A DNA stretch of 64,000 nt from Neospora caninum Liverpool (GCF_000208865.1 NC_018396.1:2690630-2754629); one strand, 5' to 3'; positions 11,109 to 23,253 are shown, numbered from the stretch's first letter. Numbers and translations: made by a program. Notes: a model not told the origin generated them from the letters alone.

Positions 11109-14100
11109 TAAATTCGCGCATTCGCACTGAATCCGACGGGATGCACCGAGAGGCAGCTGATCGAGATGGAGGCTCGCCTACAGAGGGAAACGCGTTTGTT
11201 TCTGCGTTCCCTTCTCCTTTCGACCCCACTGCTTTTCCAAGTTTAGAACAGATCCGGAGCTTCTCTGTTGAGACGGTTGATACAGAGTCCACTTCTGTCT
11301 GATTTGGTGGGGAGTCCCGTCGTTTCCTTGCTTCGGCTCTGCGCCCCCAAGAGGCGAATCAACGCGAGAGGAGCGGAGCTCTGTTGTCTCTCTCGTGTGT
11401 TCTGTGCGTGCGCTCCGGCATTCCCTGCGACATCGCGAGCACCACGCCTCTAGACAGGTTACTGCAAAATAGCAAATCTCAGAAGGCCGGGGTGCGTCGC
11501 CTACCTGCGGCTTAACAGAGAGGCTTTCGTGGCCTTCGGACAGGGAGTAAGCAGTGAGGATCGCTTTTCGCGCCTCTCGCGTCCCTTGTTCATCTCCTTC
11601 ATGCCCGTTGTTAGCCTGCTTCGGCTCTCCATCTGTGCGTTTCCCCGTGTGAGTTCTTCGGTTTCTGTGCTCCCTCGCCGAGACACCCTCGTCTCCGCCG
11701 CGTTTGCCTTTTCCCCAGACACTCAGGACGCCCCGCGCCGCGTTCTCTGCGCGCGTCAACGTGGGCGCTTCTCGCGCCGCCCCCGCTTTCGTTCCCGACT
11801 GCGACTTCACAACGTGTGCAGCTTCAGCCGCCACAGAAGCCGCTAAGAACGCCGCCGAGGGCTGCCAGTTCGCCAAGCCGAGTTGCCCACAGCAGTTGCT
11901 GCCCCACGTCCACACGAGGAGACCCGAGTCCAGAGCGGCAGAGTGACTTCCTCCCGCGCAGATGAACCGCACTGGCGGCAGGCCTTTGACGCTGCGAGAG
12001 GCAGAGAAGAAGGGAACGCAGAAGCGAGACACTCAGGGATAGTGCAGCAGGGTCGGGGGGGACAGGGGACGCCCCGTGGACGCCAGGGGGCGACGGCGGA
12101 GTGTCTTCAATCTCGAACTTTCAATGGGCGCGTTCAGACGCGAAAGGCGTCCCTCGCTCTCCCTGGCACGCGCACAGCAACCCGCAGCACGCGCACAGCA
12201 ACCCGCGCGCGCGCTGCTAGCAGGGTGGGTGAGGAACCGCGTGTGCGTCGCATCTCGAGCCTGTTCTGGGTTGCAAGGAAGGACTCTCTTCTTCGGGGGA
12301 TAGGGGATTTTCGGACCTTCCTCTTGCCTTACCGCTCAAAGGAGTGCCTGCTGTGAGTGTCGCCGAGGCCCAGGCGACCCTCGCCGCCCTCCCCAGTAGC
12401 GAACACGTGGCCGTCGTAGGTAAGCACGAGAAGGTGATTCTTTCCGCAGCTCGCCTGGACTCACGGCAGCAGCGAAAAGATAGAAAGGAACACTGCGAGG
12501 AAAGCGACACTTCGCCCAAACGGCGGGGCACAGAAGGATGGGAGTGTATACACCGATGGTTCAGGAGCCTCGAGCCCAGGACTGACGACTCCTGGAACTC
12601 AGGCACCTGTAAGGGTCCATCCTGCCTCCTTAGTAAAGCCACCCTACGACTTTCAGTGGAGATTTGCGTGGGGCGTGCGAACTCCTTGATCTACCGCTTG
12701 ACAAACGTGTGGCTGCTGCCGCGTAGGCACGAAGCAGCATTCTGTAACTGCTGGCGCCTGATGCATCCGGCCCCACAGGCTGCCGTTCGCCTACGGAATG
12801 GAAGCGACGGTTCCCGTTCTCGCTCCGAAACGAAAAAACGTTCTTTTTCTGTCTGAGTTCCGTTCCACATCGACAGCTGGTTTGAAGTCGCCCACCTGCA
12901 GAAGAGGCGTTTTCAGTGTCTCGACTTTTTGCGGTTGCCACACGTCGTCCGTATGACCGAGGCCGAGCTGCCCCGCCGTGTTCGAACCCCAGGTGTATAG
13001 GCAGTCGCGGTCGTCTGAAGAGAAAGGCATTCCGTTTTCCAAGCAAGAAGAGCAAGGAGAAACGTAGGCGGTCACACCGTGGCGGGGCTAGCGCCTGCCT
13101 GGCGAGGAGCTATTTGCGGAAAGGGCGGCACACTTTGGTCGCTGCTTTCTGTAGCTGGGATGCGAACAGTTAGAGTGTATCCTTGGGCGATACTCGACAA
13201 AGCGCTGTCGGCGCTTGGCGTGCAGTCTTCTACTGCATTTGCTCTGGAGCGGCCGATATCACGGGACAGATACGGGGCGGCGAAAACCCGGCCAACGTGG
13301 CTAGCACTGCAAGAGCGCATTCAACAGGCTTCCTCGCCTGCTCGCTGAAGCGTGCGTTTTCGTCGTCCTGAGCTTCTGAGGCAAACCGTGATTGACCGCT
13401 CGCCCGTCATAGCTGTCCCTTGGATGAGAACAATCTGATGGCTACCTGGTGCCTGCCACGCAGCCGTGTAGATGCGCAACTGTCAACAAACCGCGCATAC
13501 GCGAGGAGAGAACCCAACAGAGAACCCCCTGTGGCAGCCGGCAGTGTCCCCTAACGCTCATGGGAGCAGACTTCATTGGGGGCGACAGCCCTGGTGCCAG
13601 CGGAGTCGACGAGGCGAGCCGTTGGCTCTCCTGGTTTCCTCGGGAGTCATTCTCCACGGTTCGTCGTTTTCGTTCGAAGGCGACTCCGATACTTTTGCAG
13701 CTTTTTCCTCACCAATGCATGCGCTGAAGGCAGCTCCTACGCTGATGACACGGACTTTGGGAATCCCAGTGATGAGTTGAGGGACCGAGTATTTTGCATA
13801 GAGGCCGCCTCTCTCGCGGAACCTGAGAAGCGAAGCGCGTCCTTGGTCACCTGATGGGGAGTCCAACGCATCGACTGGACGAGGAATGCCGAGACGACCG
13901 TTCTCTGCAAAGCAGGAGAAACACGGGAAAACAAGAGCCGAAACGCTCCATCTGCACGGCGCCTCGCGAGTGGCGAGGCGGCTTTTTGAGGCGGTTGCGC
14001 CGTTGGCGAACCGAGCCCGCAGGAAGCCGTGCCCCTGGCCGCTCGAAAAGGACACGTGTTCCGTGTCCTTCAAGAACGCATGGTCTATGTCCTGTTTTCG

Positions 14101-16628
14101 GGCGAGCCTCTGTGATTCGGCAACTCACGTCGGCGCACCCTGCAAAGCCCAGTTATAAGAACGGAAACCCCTTCTCAGACACGCCGGGGGCGGTACGCGT
14201 CAGCGGCAACGTTCGACGCTAGGCTCGCGTAGGCTCGCCTCGCCGACACCGGCGCTTACGGGCGTTGCCGAACGCATACATCGTTCCCTGCAAAGTCAGA
14301 ATCAACGTGTGAGCTTCTCCGCAGCCAACCTGAACAGCGCGACACCGTCCCACGCGAATCTGAATCCAGAATTGTCGCGCACTTGCTTCTGAGCATGCCA
14401 GGAGAGTCCTCTGCGTCTGGACGTGCACGTGAAGTCCGCGGCTTTCCACAAAAGTCCACAGGCAAGCAGGCGTGCACCTTTTCATACTTTTGGCATCGCC
14501 TGGAAAGTTTTTTCGAGTCTCTCGGAGACGCAGCCCACAGTGCGTCGTCAAATCGGAGTCCTTCCGTCCAGGGCTGTGGCACAGATCGCGCGTGTGTGGA
14601 GGAGGCGCCCCGGCGCGGGTGTTCCTGAACTCTGTTACGGCGTTCTCGGGTTTGAGTCTTTTCCCCCGCAGCGTCGCCTTGAGCCACGGCGTCTGCCTCG
14701 TAAACGTCGTGAGCACAGACCGTGTGTGTGTGTGATTGGGCGTCGGCTGCACACGCACACCACCTACTTCTTTGTGGCGCGAGCGGTGGATCGGCGCTTT
14801 CGCCCTTGAGCAGAACGGTGGTCTCCCCTCACCTGAACAACGAATTCGCCTTCCAAAGCAGAGATTATCCGAGGTACGGGGACGAGCACGAGCCCCGTGG
14901 CGCCAGCCCGACCCCGGGGAGAACCCGGCGCGCCTCCAGGGCCAAGCGTGCGGCCTCGTCGTTGGCTAGAAAGCGTTCCACGTCTCCCTGATTCTGGAGA
15001 AGCCACCAGGCTGTGGACTCGAGCAGGCTTCAGCGAGGGCGGCCCGCGCACGAGGGAGTCGCCACTCCTCGAAGGCGTTCCATCTGTGTGTGCGTCGCCT
15101 GGAAGGGCGTCCAGAGTCCGGGCGGAACCCAGCGAGGGGAGGGGCAAAGCCAGTTGCCCGTCGCTGCCGTCTCCCCATCCGAACAAAGTACCGTCTTGCA
15201 AGACTGCGCAAGTGTGCCTGGCACCGCTCGAGATCTGAGGGACCGTCGTTTTCGCTGGCAGGCCTGCAAGCTGGTAGGAACGGAGCACGATGGAAAGACA
15301 GGGGGAGGACGCAGGGGACAGGCGAGGGGTGAAGCGCCCACAGAAGACGCAGGGAGGAAGTGAGCTCGACGCTTGCTGAGTGGCATGTCGGATCTAAAGG
15401 GTGGCGACGGAAGGGAGAGACTGTGAGAAGGGAAGGCCGACGCAAAATGCGAAACGCAGGTGAGGCAAGTGGAAGACAGACTCCGCTCCGAACAGGCAGA
15501 GCCAAGAGACGTCCGTTTGAGCGCCGTGGAAGTGAAGCGGTTACAGAGGTCTGGGTGTAGTCCTATCTTGATTGGGAACACGGTGGACAAGCTTAGTATT
15601 TTCTTGATCTGGCGGCGGTTTTGCTAGTCGTGGTTAGAAGTCTCTCGCTGCCGCGAATGGGTGAGGAAAGGGGTTTGTGGGCATGCAGCGAAACACCGCG
15701 AGGGGTTTCCTGATCTGATTCACCTTCTGTGGATGCGTTTGACTCTTTTTGTTTGTACTGTCGTGGGCCAGTTGGAAATGTAAGTTCGACCCGAAGGACC
15801 TCAGGATTGCTCCGCTCGTCGAGACGAGGACGACCGTCAGCCGAAATGCAAATCCATCGTAGGCCGGCGTTTTGCTTGTCACGTAATGGAGGAGCTCAAT
15901 CTTGCTGCTGTCCTCCTCAGGAGTATCTGAAACCTCTCGGTTTTTTCCTCTGCTCGAGTTACAAGGGGCGGTCGCCCGCAAAAGAGAATCCAAATAAGCT
16001 CTGGGAAAGGGTTGCCTTGCGTGCTTCCGGTAGAGGGAAGAGTCACCGAAAATGGAAAGGTGCGCCCCGCCTACAGATAAAACGCTATAAAATCGTAGCT
16101 GAGCTCATCCACTGCAGCGGCCGATAGTACGACACGCGCAAGCAACAATTTGCAAGGAATCACGCGTTGGGGGTGAACTTGTGCCAGTTCAACATCGCGG
16201 GAGAAGTCGGCAAATTTTCTGTAAGGCAACCGCTAGTTTCGCACTCATATAGTGGCAAGTTTTTTGGGTTTTTTAGAAGCATCATCGCTGCTTAAAGTGC
16301 AACCTGCTACTAGCCACCTTCTGTCTTTGAAGTGAGCTCGCGGCTTCTGTTCTGGTGGCTCTTGCGAGGAAACTCACCCAACGACAACAATCCTTCGGGG
16401 TTTGTCATATTCTTCTGGTTTGATCTGAAGTGTGTCCGGAGAAACAGCAACTTCTCCGAATGTGGCACGGATCGATATCACCACTGGGGTCTCAACACGT
16501 TCTGCCAAGCTGATGGTGTAAAAATCACAGGCGCCTCCATTAACGACAATCAACTTGGACTGGGAAACGAGGATGCCCTTGTCTTCAGGTCGGATCTCTA
16601 TTAAGCGGTTCATTGTTAATGGAAGTTG
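7826..16628 (-). CDS. RCC1-repeat (beta-propeller) protein with N-terminal beta-sandwich-like segment
   Basis: I assembled 11 exons, all phase-consistent with GT/AG ends: complement(join(7826..8057, 9157..10169, 10651..10797, 11505..11991, 12333..12454, 12896..13014, 13713..13904, 14260..14329, 14833..15263, 15759..15949, 16378..16628)), 1,085 codons including the stop. The 5' end is open: exon 16378..16628 begins at an acceptor, so further exons may lie to about 17.8 kb, or translation may start at its internal ATG (16613). In order: a beta-sandwich-like segment (SKLIVVNGG, then [12 protein letters not shown] and [18 protein letters not shown]), then RCC1 repeats recognisable by [66 protein letters not shown] and [11 protein letters not shown], each followed by a GxxHxxxL-type strand. 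Exon 9157..10169 and the last exon encode over 400 residues of Ser/Arg/Glu-rich disorder ending in a helical EEQEEEARQ stretch. RCC1 propellers serve as exchange factors or scaffolds; the partner here is unknown. Confidence 0.85.
10998..11111. repeat. (TA)n microsatellite cluster in an RCC1-gene intron
   Basis: Several TA blocks with G interruptions spread over about 110 bp, between RCC1-gene exons 10651..10797 and 11505..11991. Confidence 0.9.
12163..12210. repeat. About 20-bp direct repeat (GCACGCGCACAGCAACCCGC), two copies
   Basis: Two almost identical GC-rich copies in tandem, in the RCC1-gene intron between exons 11505..11991 and 12333..12454. Confidence 0.8.
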
Positions 16629-19125
16629 CTGAATCGAGAGAATAAATTCTTGCTTTTTGTGAATAGTTGGAGCCAAGGGCAGAAAGTTAACGGGCGACCT
16701 CGTGAGCAGTCGCGTTGAACAAGCTTCCTAGAGTAGAAGGACAACGCAATGTTTCTGGTTACATTAGCAACCTTTAGTAACTTCCTGCTGTAAAAGGTTC
16801 CCCTGTTCGACGAGAAACGAGGAGTCGCTCAAGACGATCACCGTCGGCAGAGAGTGAGCGGGAGAGTGGTCTTAACGGTTCACGGTCCCCATATGAGTTT
16901 CAGGGTAGTACGGGTACAACTGTTTTTACTCTGAGAAGACGTAATTGCTCCGAGGCTTCATCCCCCTTACGAGAAGACCAAGCAGCTTTCGGTGGCCCAC
17001 AGTCTTCTGTTGTATCCGGGTAGCTGCTATGTTTTGCAACATTGTAGAGTTTGCCGGGAACAGTGTGCCTCTAACGAGCAGCATCTCGGGAGCGCAAGGA
17101 GGACTCAGTCCAAACCTCGACCCTGAGGAAGTCCAAGGGAGCGTTTATTCTCAGCACCTTATTACCTTTCATACTGGGGATTTGCAGTAGTGTAAGAGAG
17201 CCAAACAAAATTGAGTTCGCATGCAGTCTTGCCGAAACACAAGACACCGACAAATAACCGGCGCGGCCGAGCATAGCTGGGTAGAGAAGACCTATGGGTT
17301 TAGTTTGTCAAGAGAGAGGACTGATCAGAATTTGAATGATACGCGTTCCACAGAAATGAGCCTACGACTCCGTAGAACGACGAAAGCATCCCGTTCTGCC
17401 ATGTTGTCGGCGGACTTGGACTTCATCAACCTCAAACGTGCGAAGACCAAATGCAACAACTTGTCAGAGAAGGCGATACACTATCCCAATGGTTCGTTGC
17501 TCGTGCCGTAGGCTAGAGAATATAGAGCATCAGTCTGTTCCACTTGTATGACAAACCTTTCGAGTTCCTGCGGTCTCAAGTGCCGGTCAGAGAAGCAAAG
17601 CGGAAGCGAATAGCCGTCCAAAGAAACGGTAGCACACCTCGGTTTTTGTAAACGCTGCCTGGGCAAAATCGACGGATTCGGCAGAACGGGAATTGTTCGA
17701 TAGCAAAGTTGCATTGATCTTCTGGTACCGATTTCCTTGCATGCGTTCTTCACCGCAACACATGCAACGTGCAAGGCGGAAACTCGGCAGAACACGACAA
17801 ACGAGAGCGAGGCGCACCCCTAAAGCCGTTCATTGAAATCTCCAGTCATGCTCATTATTCTTCGTTTGTTCCAAGCTCAAGGAACGAAAAACTCGGGCCC
17901 AAACGGTGACCTTGGAAGGCAGGGGTAGCATCCCGCTTTGCCATCATTACCAGGTTTTAACGACCGACAATCTTGAATAAAGAATGCCTGCGTCAGGAAA
18001 GGTGAAGTGCGCACGTCTTTTCCATTCCTTGAAGCGTTTTGTGTATCTGTCAGCCAGCTATTCTGTTTGCTCTACGAAGGTGTGTGCGTCCTGTTGAGTG
18101 CAAAAGAAGCAGCAAAGCCTAAGAGTCGCCTTGATCAGGCGACTCCGTCCGACCCCGCCTGGTTGGAAATGCTCAGTAGAGCAGCCACTTCAAGTCTACA
18201 GATTTCTCCCTGTGTGTTGCCTCTGAAAGAGATTCGTTTTGGCTGCTACTAGTGGCTCCGTCGTGGAGCGAGTTCGCTGGCCGACAAGGAATCGTTCCTC
18301 AGCCCATAGAACTATTGTTTGTGTACGAGTGTGGCTAGCCACATCGATACCTAACAAAATAAAAATCTTAGTATCTGTATGAATAGAAATAGGCCGATGC
18401 ATCATCAGTCAGTACACATAATAACGCTTCGGAATGAAATTCCACAGACATCGAGAAAAATGTTTCCACCAGAACGCGAAACCAGGTGACGACATTAGTG
18501 TCCCTTCCGTAAATTGTAAAATATATTTTAAAAATAAATCTCCTCAGATTGGATTTGAGCCAGTGACTCTTCAGTGAACAGACGAAAGCTACCGGGAGCG
18601 ACGCCGTGGTAAACATGAACAGAGCACCCAGCAGAATTGTTTTAAAAGGCTTAATCGTCACACTGGGGAATGACTTCTGAATTTTATGGACTGGCAAGCC
18701 TTCAGGGAACCAGCCTGTGTGATAACAGTCACCTGTGGATGATGTTTTACCACGGATACCAACACTGCAAATGGATGCCGGTGGGCAAGACAACACCATC
18801 TATCCCCCTTCACCAGGGATGACGTGCTCCAGAACGGCGGCAAAAGAGTAGTGTTCTTCCGCGGGAAAAGCCGCAGCCAGTGCTCTGCGGTGGGGTGGCA
18901 AAGACACTTCCATTTTGAAATGTAGTTGGATAACATGCATTTGATTCACCTAACCGTGCCGTATTTTCGATCACTGGGAGGCAGTGCACCTCGGGAAGCC
19001 AAGCCACGCAAGCTGAGACGAATCTATCTGCAAGTGGAGAGTTGACAACTAGTCTTCAACCAAAAAGGAAAACTGCGAGTTGACTGTCGGGTTCAGCTAT
19101 TTCTCGACCTAAGTTTTGACTTTGC
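16629..19125. other. Region upstream of the RCC1 gene, possible unresolved 5' exons
   Basis: On the minus strand there are coding-like patches that I could not join in phase: about 17071-17260 (includes LRINAPLDFLRVEVW) and about 17500-17660 (includes LERFVIQVEQTDALYSL). Both look like beta-strand-rich sequence and may be 5' exons of the RCC1-repeat gene. A minus-strand ATG frame at 18368-18799 is listed separately. Nothing convincing is on the plus strand. Confidence 0.35.
18368..18799 (-). CDS. Unsupported small ORF with one hydrophobic segment
   Basis: An ATG-initiated frame of 143 codons. It contains one hydrophobic stretch (about residues 53-74, ILLGALFMFTTASLPVAFV) that could be a membrane segment, and no recognised domain. 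Possible splice donors lie inside it, so it could be a fragment of a larger gene or chance. I do not recognise it. Confidence 0.18.
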   Translation of the reverse strand: MVLSCPPASICSVGIRGKTSSTGDCYHTGWFPEGLPVHKIQKSFPSVTIKPFKTILLGALFMFTTASLPVAFVCSLKSHWLKSNLRRFIFKIYFTIYGRDTNVVTWFRVLVETFFSMSVEFHSEALLCVLTDDASAYFYSYRY

Positions 19126-19914
19126 TTATTCCTGTTCAAATGCGTTAGTCTCCCAACTCTTTGTCAAGGAAGTATCAATCGCAAGAAGAGCGGTGATAGG
19201 CGCTTGCCCAGAAACTGGAGCCTCGAGCTCCAAGTAGACCCTATTTGGTGGTCCCTGGACTTCTTCTCCGTTGAAAAAATCCATGCGGGCCATAAGCCCT
19301 TCCACTTCGCCATCTTTCCCACACAGCTGTGAGAGCGGTAACATGCCGAACATGTCTTGGCATCGAGCTTTCATGTTCCCTTCCCTCGTGGCATCGTCCA
19401 CACCATCATCCCTAGGTACGGAGAAACACCCGCTGAGCAGGAGACTTCCATTTCCTTCGACTTGATCCGCTCTCTCACCGATATCGAATAGTGCAGTTAC
19501 CAGCACCTGGCATTCGCACCGCGGTCCTTCTGCGACGGCTGGCCCTTCCTGGGCGTCCTGTTGAGAGCTGGAAAGCTCTCCCAAATTGGGAATGGGTTCC
19601 AACAGAGCGGCGGGCAATGGAGCGACCGTGGCCATACAAGAGTTTACCGGAACCATGTGGGGAGCAGGACGAGTCCGCGCCGTTTCACGCACTGCTTGCC
19701 CCAGAGACAAATAGTCTGCCGGATGCACAACTTCGTACACAAGGTCATCAAGTGCGTAGGTGCCCCGTTGCATCAGCGCAGCAGCCGCTGTTGAGTCCCG
19801 AGAAAAGTTCGCAACACACACCGAAAACAAAAGGACGAGAACGGCGGGAGAGACTCCCTGAATTCCGCCGCTTACGCCACGCCTGGAAACAGACCCGCCA
19901 ATCCTCGTCAACAT
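19126..19914 (-). CDS. Hypothetical secreted protein, 262 aa
   Basis: A single-exon protein starting at an ATG in a good coccidian context (GCCAAAATG). A hydrophobic core at about residues 21-37 (GVSPAVLVLLFSVCVAN) after an Arg-containing n-region looks like a signal peptide, and no later membrane segment is visible. The mature part is acidic with seven cysteines (NSC, CEC, GCF, RCQ, LCG), consistent with disulfides in a secretory compartment. No family is recognised; candidate destinations such as dense granules, micronemes, cyst wall or the parasite surface cannot be told apart from sequence. It has its own promoter region, transcribed away from RPSA. Confidence 0.7.
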   Translation of the reverse strand: MLTRIGGSVSRRGVSGGIQGVSPAVLVLLFSVCVANFSRDSTAAAALMQRGTYALDDLVYEVVHPADYLSLGQAVRETARTRPAPHMVPVNSCMATVAPLPAALLEPIPNLGELSSSQQDAQEGPAVAEGPRCECQVLVTALFDIGERADQVEGNGSLLLSGCFSVPRDDGVDDATREGNMKARCQDMFGMLPLSQLCGKDGEVEGLMARMDFFNGEEVQGPPNRVYLELEAPVSGQAPITALLAIDTSLTKSWETNAFEQE

Positions 19915-20926
19915 TTTGGCTGTATTTGTTAGAGCGTGCTATAAACGATAGCTGCTGCCTGTAAAATTGACCTGAATGGCTTGCGCGAAGGGTTACCAGG
20001 GGAAAAAGCAGGAACCCTGTTCTAGGAAGGCACAGTATCGAGGCTCGACCTCAAACGGTGGACGACATCCTGCCGTGTGCGGATCAATTTGAAAACATGT
20101 TGCATTCGGCTGAAGAAATGGACGACAACGTATACCCCTGCTTTCGAGACGTTCACAGCGAAATTCCTGGAACCATCGTTTGGGGGCCCGGTGTAGACTC
20201 GGCGTGGTTCCGTGCTTGGCGTGTGCGCCTCGTCGTAGTCGTCACGGCTTGACGGGAGCGCAGGAAAGCCTCGTTACACAGGATGTAGCGCGCAGCAATT
20301 GACGGGTGAGTGAGAGCCCAGAGAAAAGAAGATTGCCATGAGTGCTATCGATCCTGGAAAGGAAGCGCTTCGGCGAATCCCCTTTCGAGAGACACGCAAG
20401 CAGACCGGCGTTGGCCCGTACCCCGTATCAAAAAGTCGGAACTTTGTGTGCCGCTAGTTGCAGCGAAAACGCCAGATAAGCCGAAAAGACTGTTTGCATG
20501 CACGTCGTCTTAATCGGAGACGCAGCAGGGCTGGCCTTGAAATAATATTCCTATATATGGTTAAAACTGGGGTTTTGTACAGCGCATCAAAGAGATGGGG
20601 TTGCATGCCGCCCTGGTGTGGTGTTTTTCCGATGTGACACATGTGGAGGCCCGATCCGGCATCCCTTCGCGACAGAGTCACTGCTGGTTTCCCCCTTTTT
20701 GGGCGACAACTTGTACGAAGGGCCGGTCTCTCTGCTTGGTTTCCTTCCTGTGCAAATCTGACTTGTATGTCACTTCTTCTTTGTGGGGAGGATAGGGTGT
20801 ATCGAGAGCCCTAGAACGTCTGTTCCCTGTGTTGTCCTGCCGCCCATTGGTCGCCCCACGCCTTCCTTCGCGCCTCCCCAAACGCGTTTTTCCTTTTCTT
20901 TCACTTTTCGCGTCCAAGTTTCCAAA
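19915..20926. other. Divergent intergenic region (secreted protein / RPSA)
   Basis: About 1 kb between the start codons of the secreted-protein gene (-) and RPSA (+), so it should contain both promoters. Two TGCATGC elements are present (20495-20502 and 20602-20608). A pyrimidine-rich stretch just before the RPSA ATG resembles a transcription start and 5' UTR. I see no gene. Confidence 0.6.
20495..20502 (+). promoter_or_regulatory. TGCATGCA element upstream of RPSA (TRP-2-like)
   Basis: TGCATGCA lies about 425 bp upstream of the RPSA start and fits the [T/C]GCATGC[G/A] motif reported for T. gondii ribosomal protein promoters and known as an AP2-factor target in apicomplexans. A second TGCATGC at 20602-20608 is a partial match (next base C). 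Function is inferred from position. Confidence 0.45.
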
Positions 20927-23253
20927 ATGGCAGCCGACAAGCAGGCCAAGCTCTCCCTTCAGGAGGATAGCATCGCCAAGATGCTTATCTGCAAGGTGAG
21001 TTTCAAAGTGGAGAAAGTCCCCCTCTTCTGCATCCAGAACAAATTTTCCCTCACATGCGGGTTTTCGCCAGTTTCCCGCAGCTGGCGTAGCGCTTGGAAT
21101 TTCCGGAAATGTGACCAGGTTGCCACAGAGATTTGAATGCAGATTTTTAAAACATACATCCAGTGTCCACACGATGACGCGTGCTTACAGATTGACCTTG
21201 TTTGCGGGGTAGCGTCGTTCTCCTAGTTCCGGGGCTGAGGGTCCACCGCACCTTCGCGGCGCAGAAACTGGAGAAACTGGGACAGGGATTCCTGGGATAC
21301 TTACCTGCCCTCGAGTTTGTTATTTGTCTTTCCGCGGGGGTACCAGATAATTCTCGCGGGCTTTGGGCGATGGTGAGCCTCCACTTCCTTCCGCGGTGCC
21401 GCTTGGGAGGGGAGACCCCAACGTTTCTTGGTGGCATGCGATATAAACCCATATCTGGATGGCAGCGGCGCGTCACGTGCGTGCACTGGGGACTGTGAAG
21501 TGATTTTTGTGGGCGGTCGTTGGCGTCCGTTCCATGTACGTCTCTCTTTCTCGAGCATGTCCACGCAGCGGGAGTGGGAGTCTGCGTTACTGGCCGCAAA
21601 AGAAGGCGAGACCGCTCCTGTATGATCAAGTTTTCTTGGAGTGGGGAGGGCTCGTGCCTTCTCGGCGGTTGTGGTGTGTGCGTCATCTGGTTGTGCACTT
21701 TGTTGCTTTTTTCTTCGTAAGAGTGGTGAGGGAGGGCGCCTGTTCTTCAGAGACTTAACACGCACGTGGAGAGCCGCACGGGTCCCGCCTGTGATGCGTC
21801 CTCTCCTTTTTGTTCTGCTCTCCGACTTTGCGTTCAGGCTCACATCGGGACGAAGAACGTGGAGCACAAGATGCGCCCGTATGTCTTCAAGTCGACCAGC
21901 GAGGGCATCCACTTGATCAACCTGGCGAAGACGTGGGAAAAGATCCTCATGGCTGCACGGGTGATTGTCGCTATCGAGAACCCTGCGGACGTTCTTGTCA
22001 TCAGTGCTCGACCCTACGGAAGCCGCGCTGTCCTCAAGTTCTCCCAGTATGTCGGAGCACAGGCAATTGCGGGTCGCTGGACCCCCGGTATGCTGACCAA
22101 CCAAATCACCCAGAAGTTCATGGAGCCCAGACTGCTCATCGTCACCGATCCCCGCACAGATGCCCAGGCTGTTCGCGAGAGCGCCTACGCCAACGTCCCC
22201 GTCATTGCTCTCTGCGACACAGATTCGCCTCTGGAGCACGTCGACATCTGCATTCCGTGCAACAACAAGGTACGCGGGGCGACAGACCGTCACGCAGCCC
22301 CAAGCCACAGACGTGAGGTGTAGTGTACATGTATGCAGGTGGATATACACTTGCCGTGGGGGTATGTGTGGTATACCACGCATGCGCGTCTGTCTTTTTC
22401 CGTGTACAGAAAGGTCGCACACTTCGTAACCAAGAGGGTGTGTCTGTTTTCGCTGATTTCAGGGCAAGGAATCCATCGCACTGATGTACTGGCTTCTCGC
22501 TCGGGAAGTTCTCTACCTCCGTGGCGAGCTGCCCTCGAGGAGCGTGCCGTGGGATGTCATGGTTGACATGTTCCTGTGGAGAGACCCGGAGGAGTTCGAG
22601 CGCAAGGAGAGACTGGAGGACGAGGAAGTTGCTCCTCACACAGCTCAGGCGGTAAGTCTGCATTCGCGTCGCTGGCCGTTGAACGCGCACTGGATTTCGA
22701 AGCGGTCATGGATGTACTCACTAGCGAAGGCAGCGCGAGTTCCTGTCAGCCGCGTCGTTTTTACGGGGGAGAGCCGCGTTGCGCACGTGCTGGTAGCTTG
22801 CCTGTCCTGTGCTAGCAGCAGAGACGTTCGTGATTGTCAACAGACAGGCTCGTGGGGGAACTTTCTGGTACTCAGGTGTGTTTTTTGTGGACATGCGCAT
22901 CGGGAAAAGGGTCGCCTCAAACTGCACTTGTGCGCGCTGTGTCGAAACGCGTTCATGAATGGCACTAGGAGATACGCGGACAAAAGCTCTGCAAGAAGTG
23001 AAATTAACTCGGTTCTCCTGCCTCAAACGTGTCGGCTCCATCGCCCTTTTCGTCTTCCCCCTGCGTTGTGAATGTGCAGGACGCGACCCAGTGGGGCGCA
23101 GACGCTGCAGCCGCTGACTGGAAGCAGGCCGGTGCGGACTGGACAGGCCCGGTTGCTGGCGGAGCTGCCGGCGAATGGGATCAGTCCGCAGTGGCGGCGG
23201 AGGGCGAGTGGGGCGGCGGCCGTCCAGGAGTAGCTGTTGGCGAGCCTTGGTAA
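20927..23253 (+). CDS. RPSA: 40S ribosomal protein SA (uS2 family)
   Basis: A small-subunit ribosomal protein needed for 40S maturation, acting in the nucleolus and cytosol. Four exons join(20927..20995, 21838..22269, 22463..22651, 23080..23253) give 287 aa, all phase 0 with GTGAG, GTACG and GTAAG donors. Family blocks are intact: [89 protein letters not shown] and [23 protein letters not shown]. The C-terminus (last exon) is Gly/Trp/Ala-rich with repeated W residues, in place of the animal laminin-receptor tail with its repeated E/D-WS units. The ATG follows a typical TCCAAAATGG context. Introns 1 and 3 (842 and 428 bp) are larger than intron 2 (193 bp). Confidence 0.97.

Noticed and set aside
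21301..22422. 373-codon minus-strand frame
   Set aside because: Antisense to RPSA exon 2 and its introns; no family resemblance.
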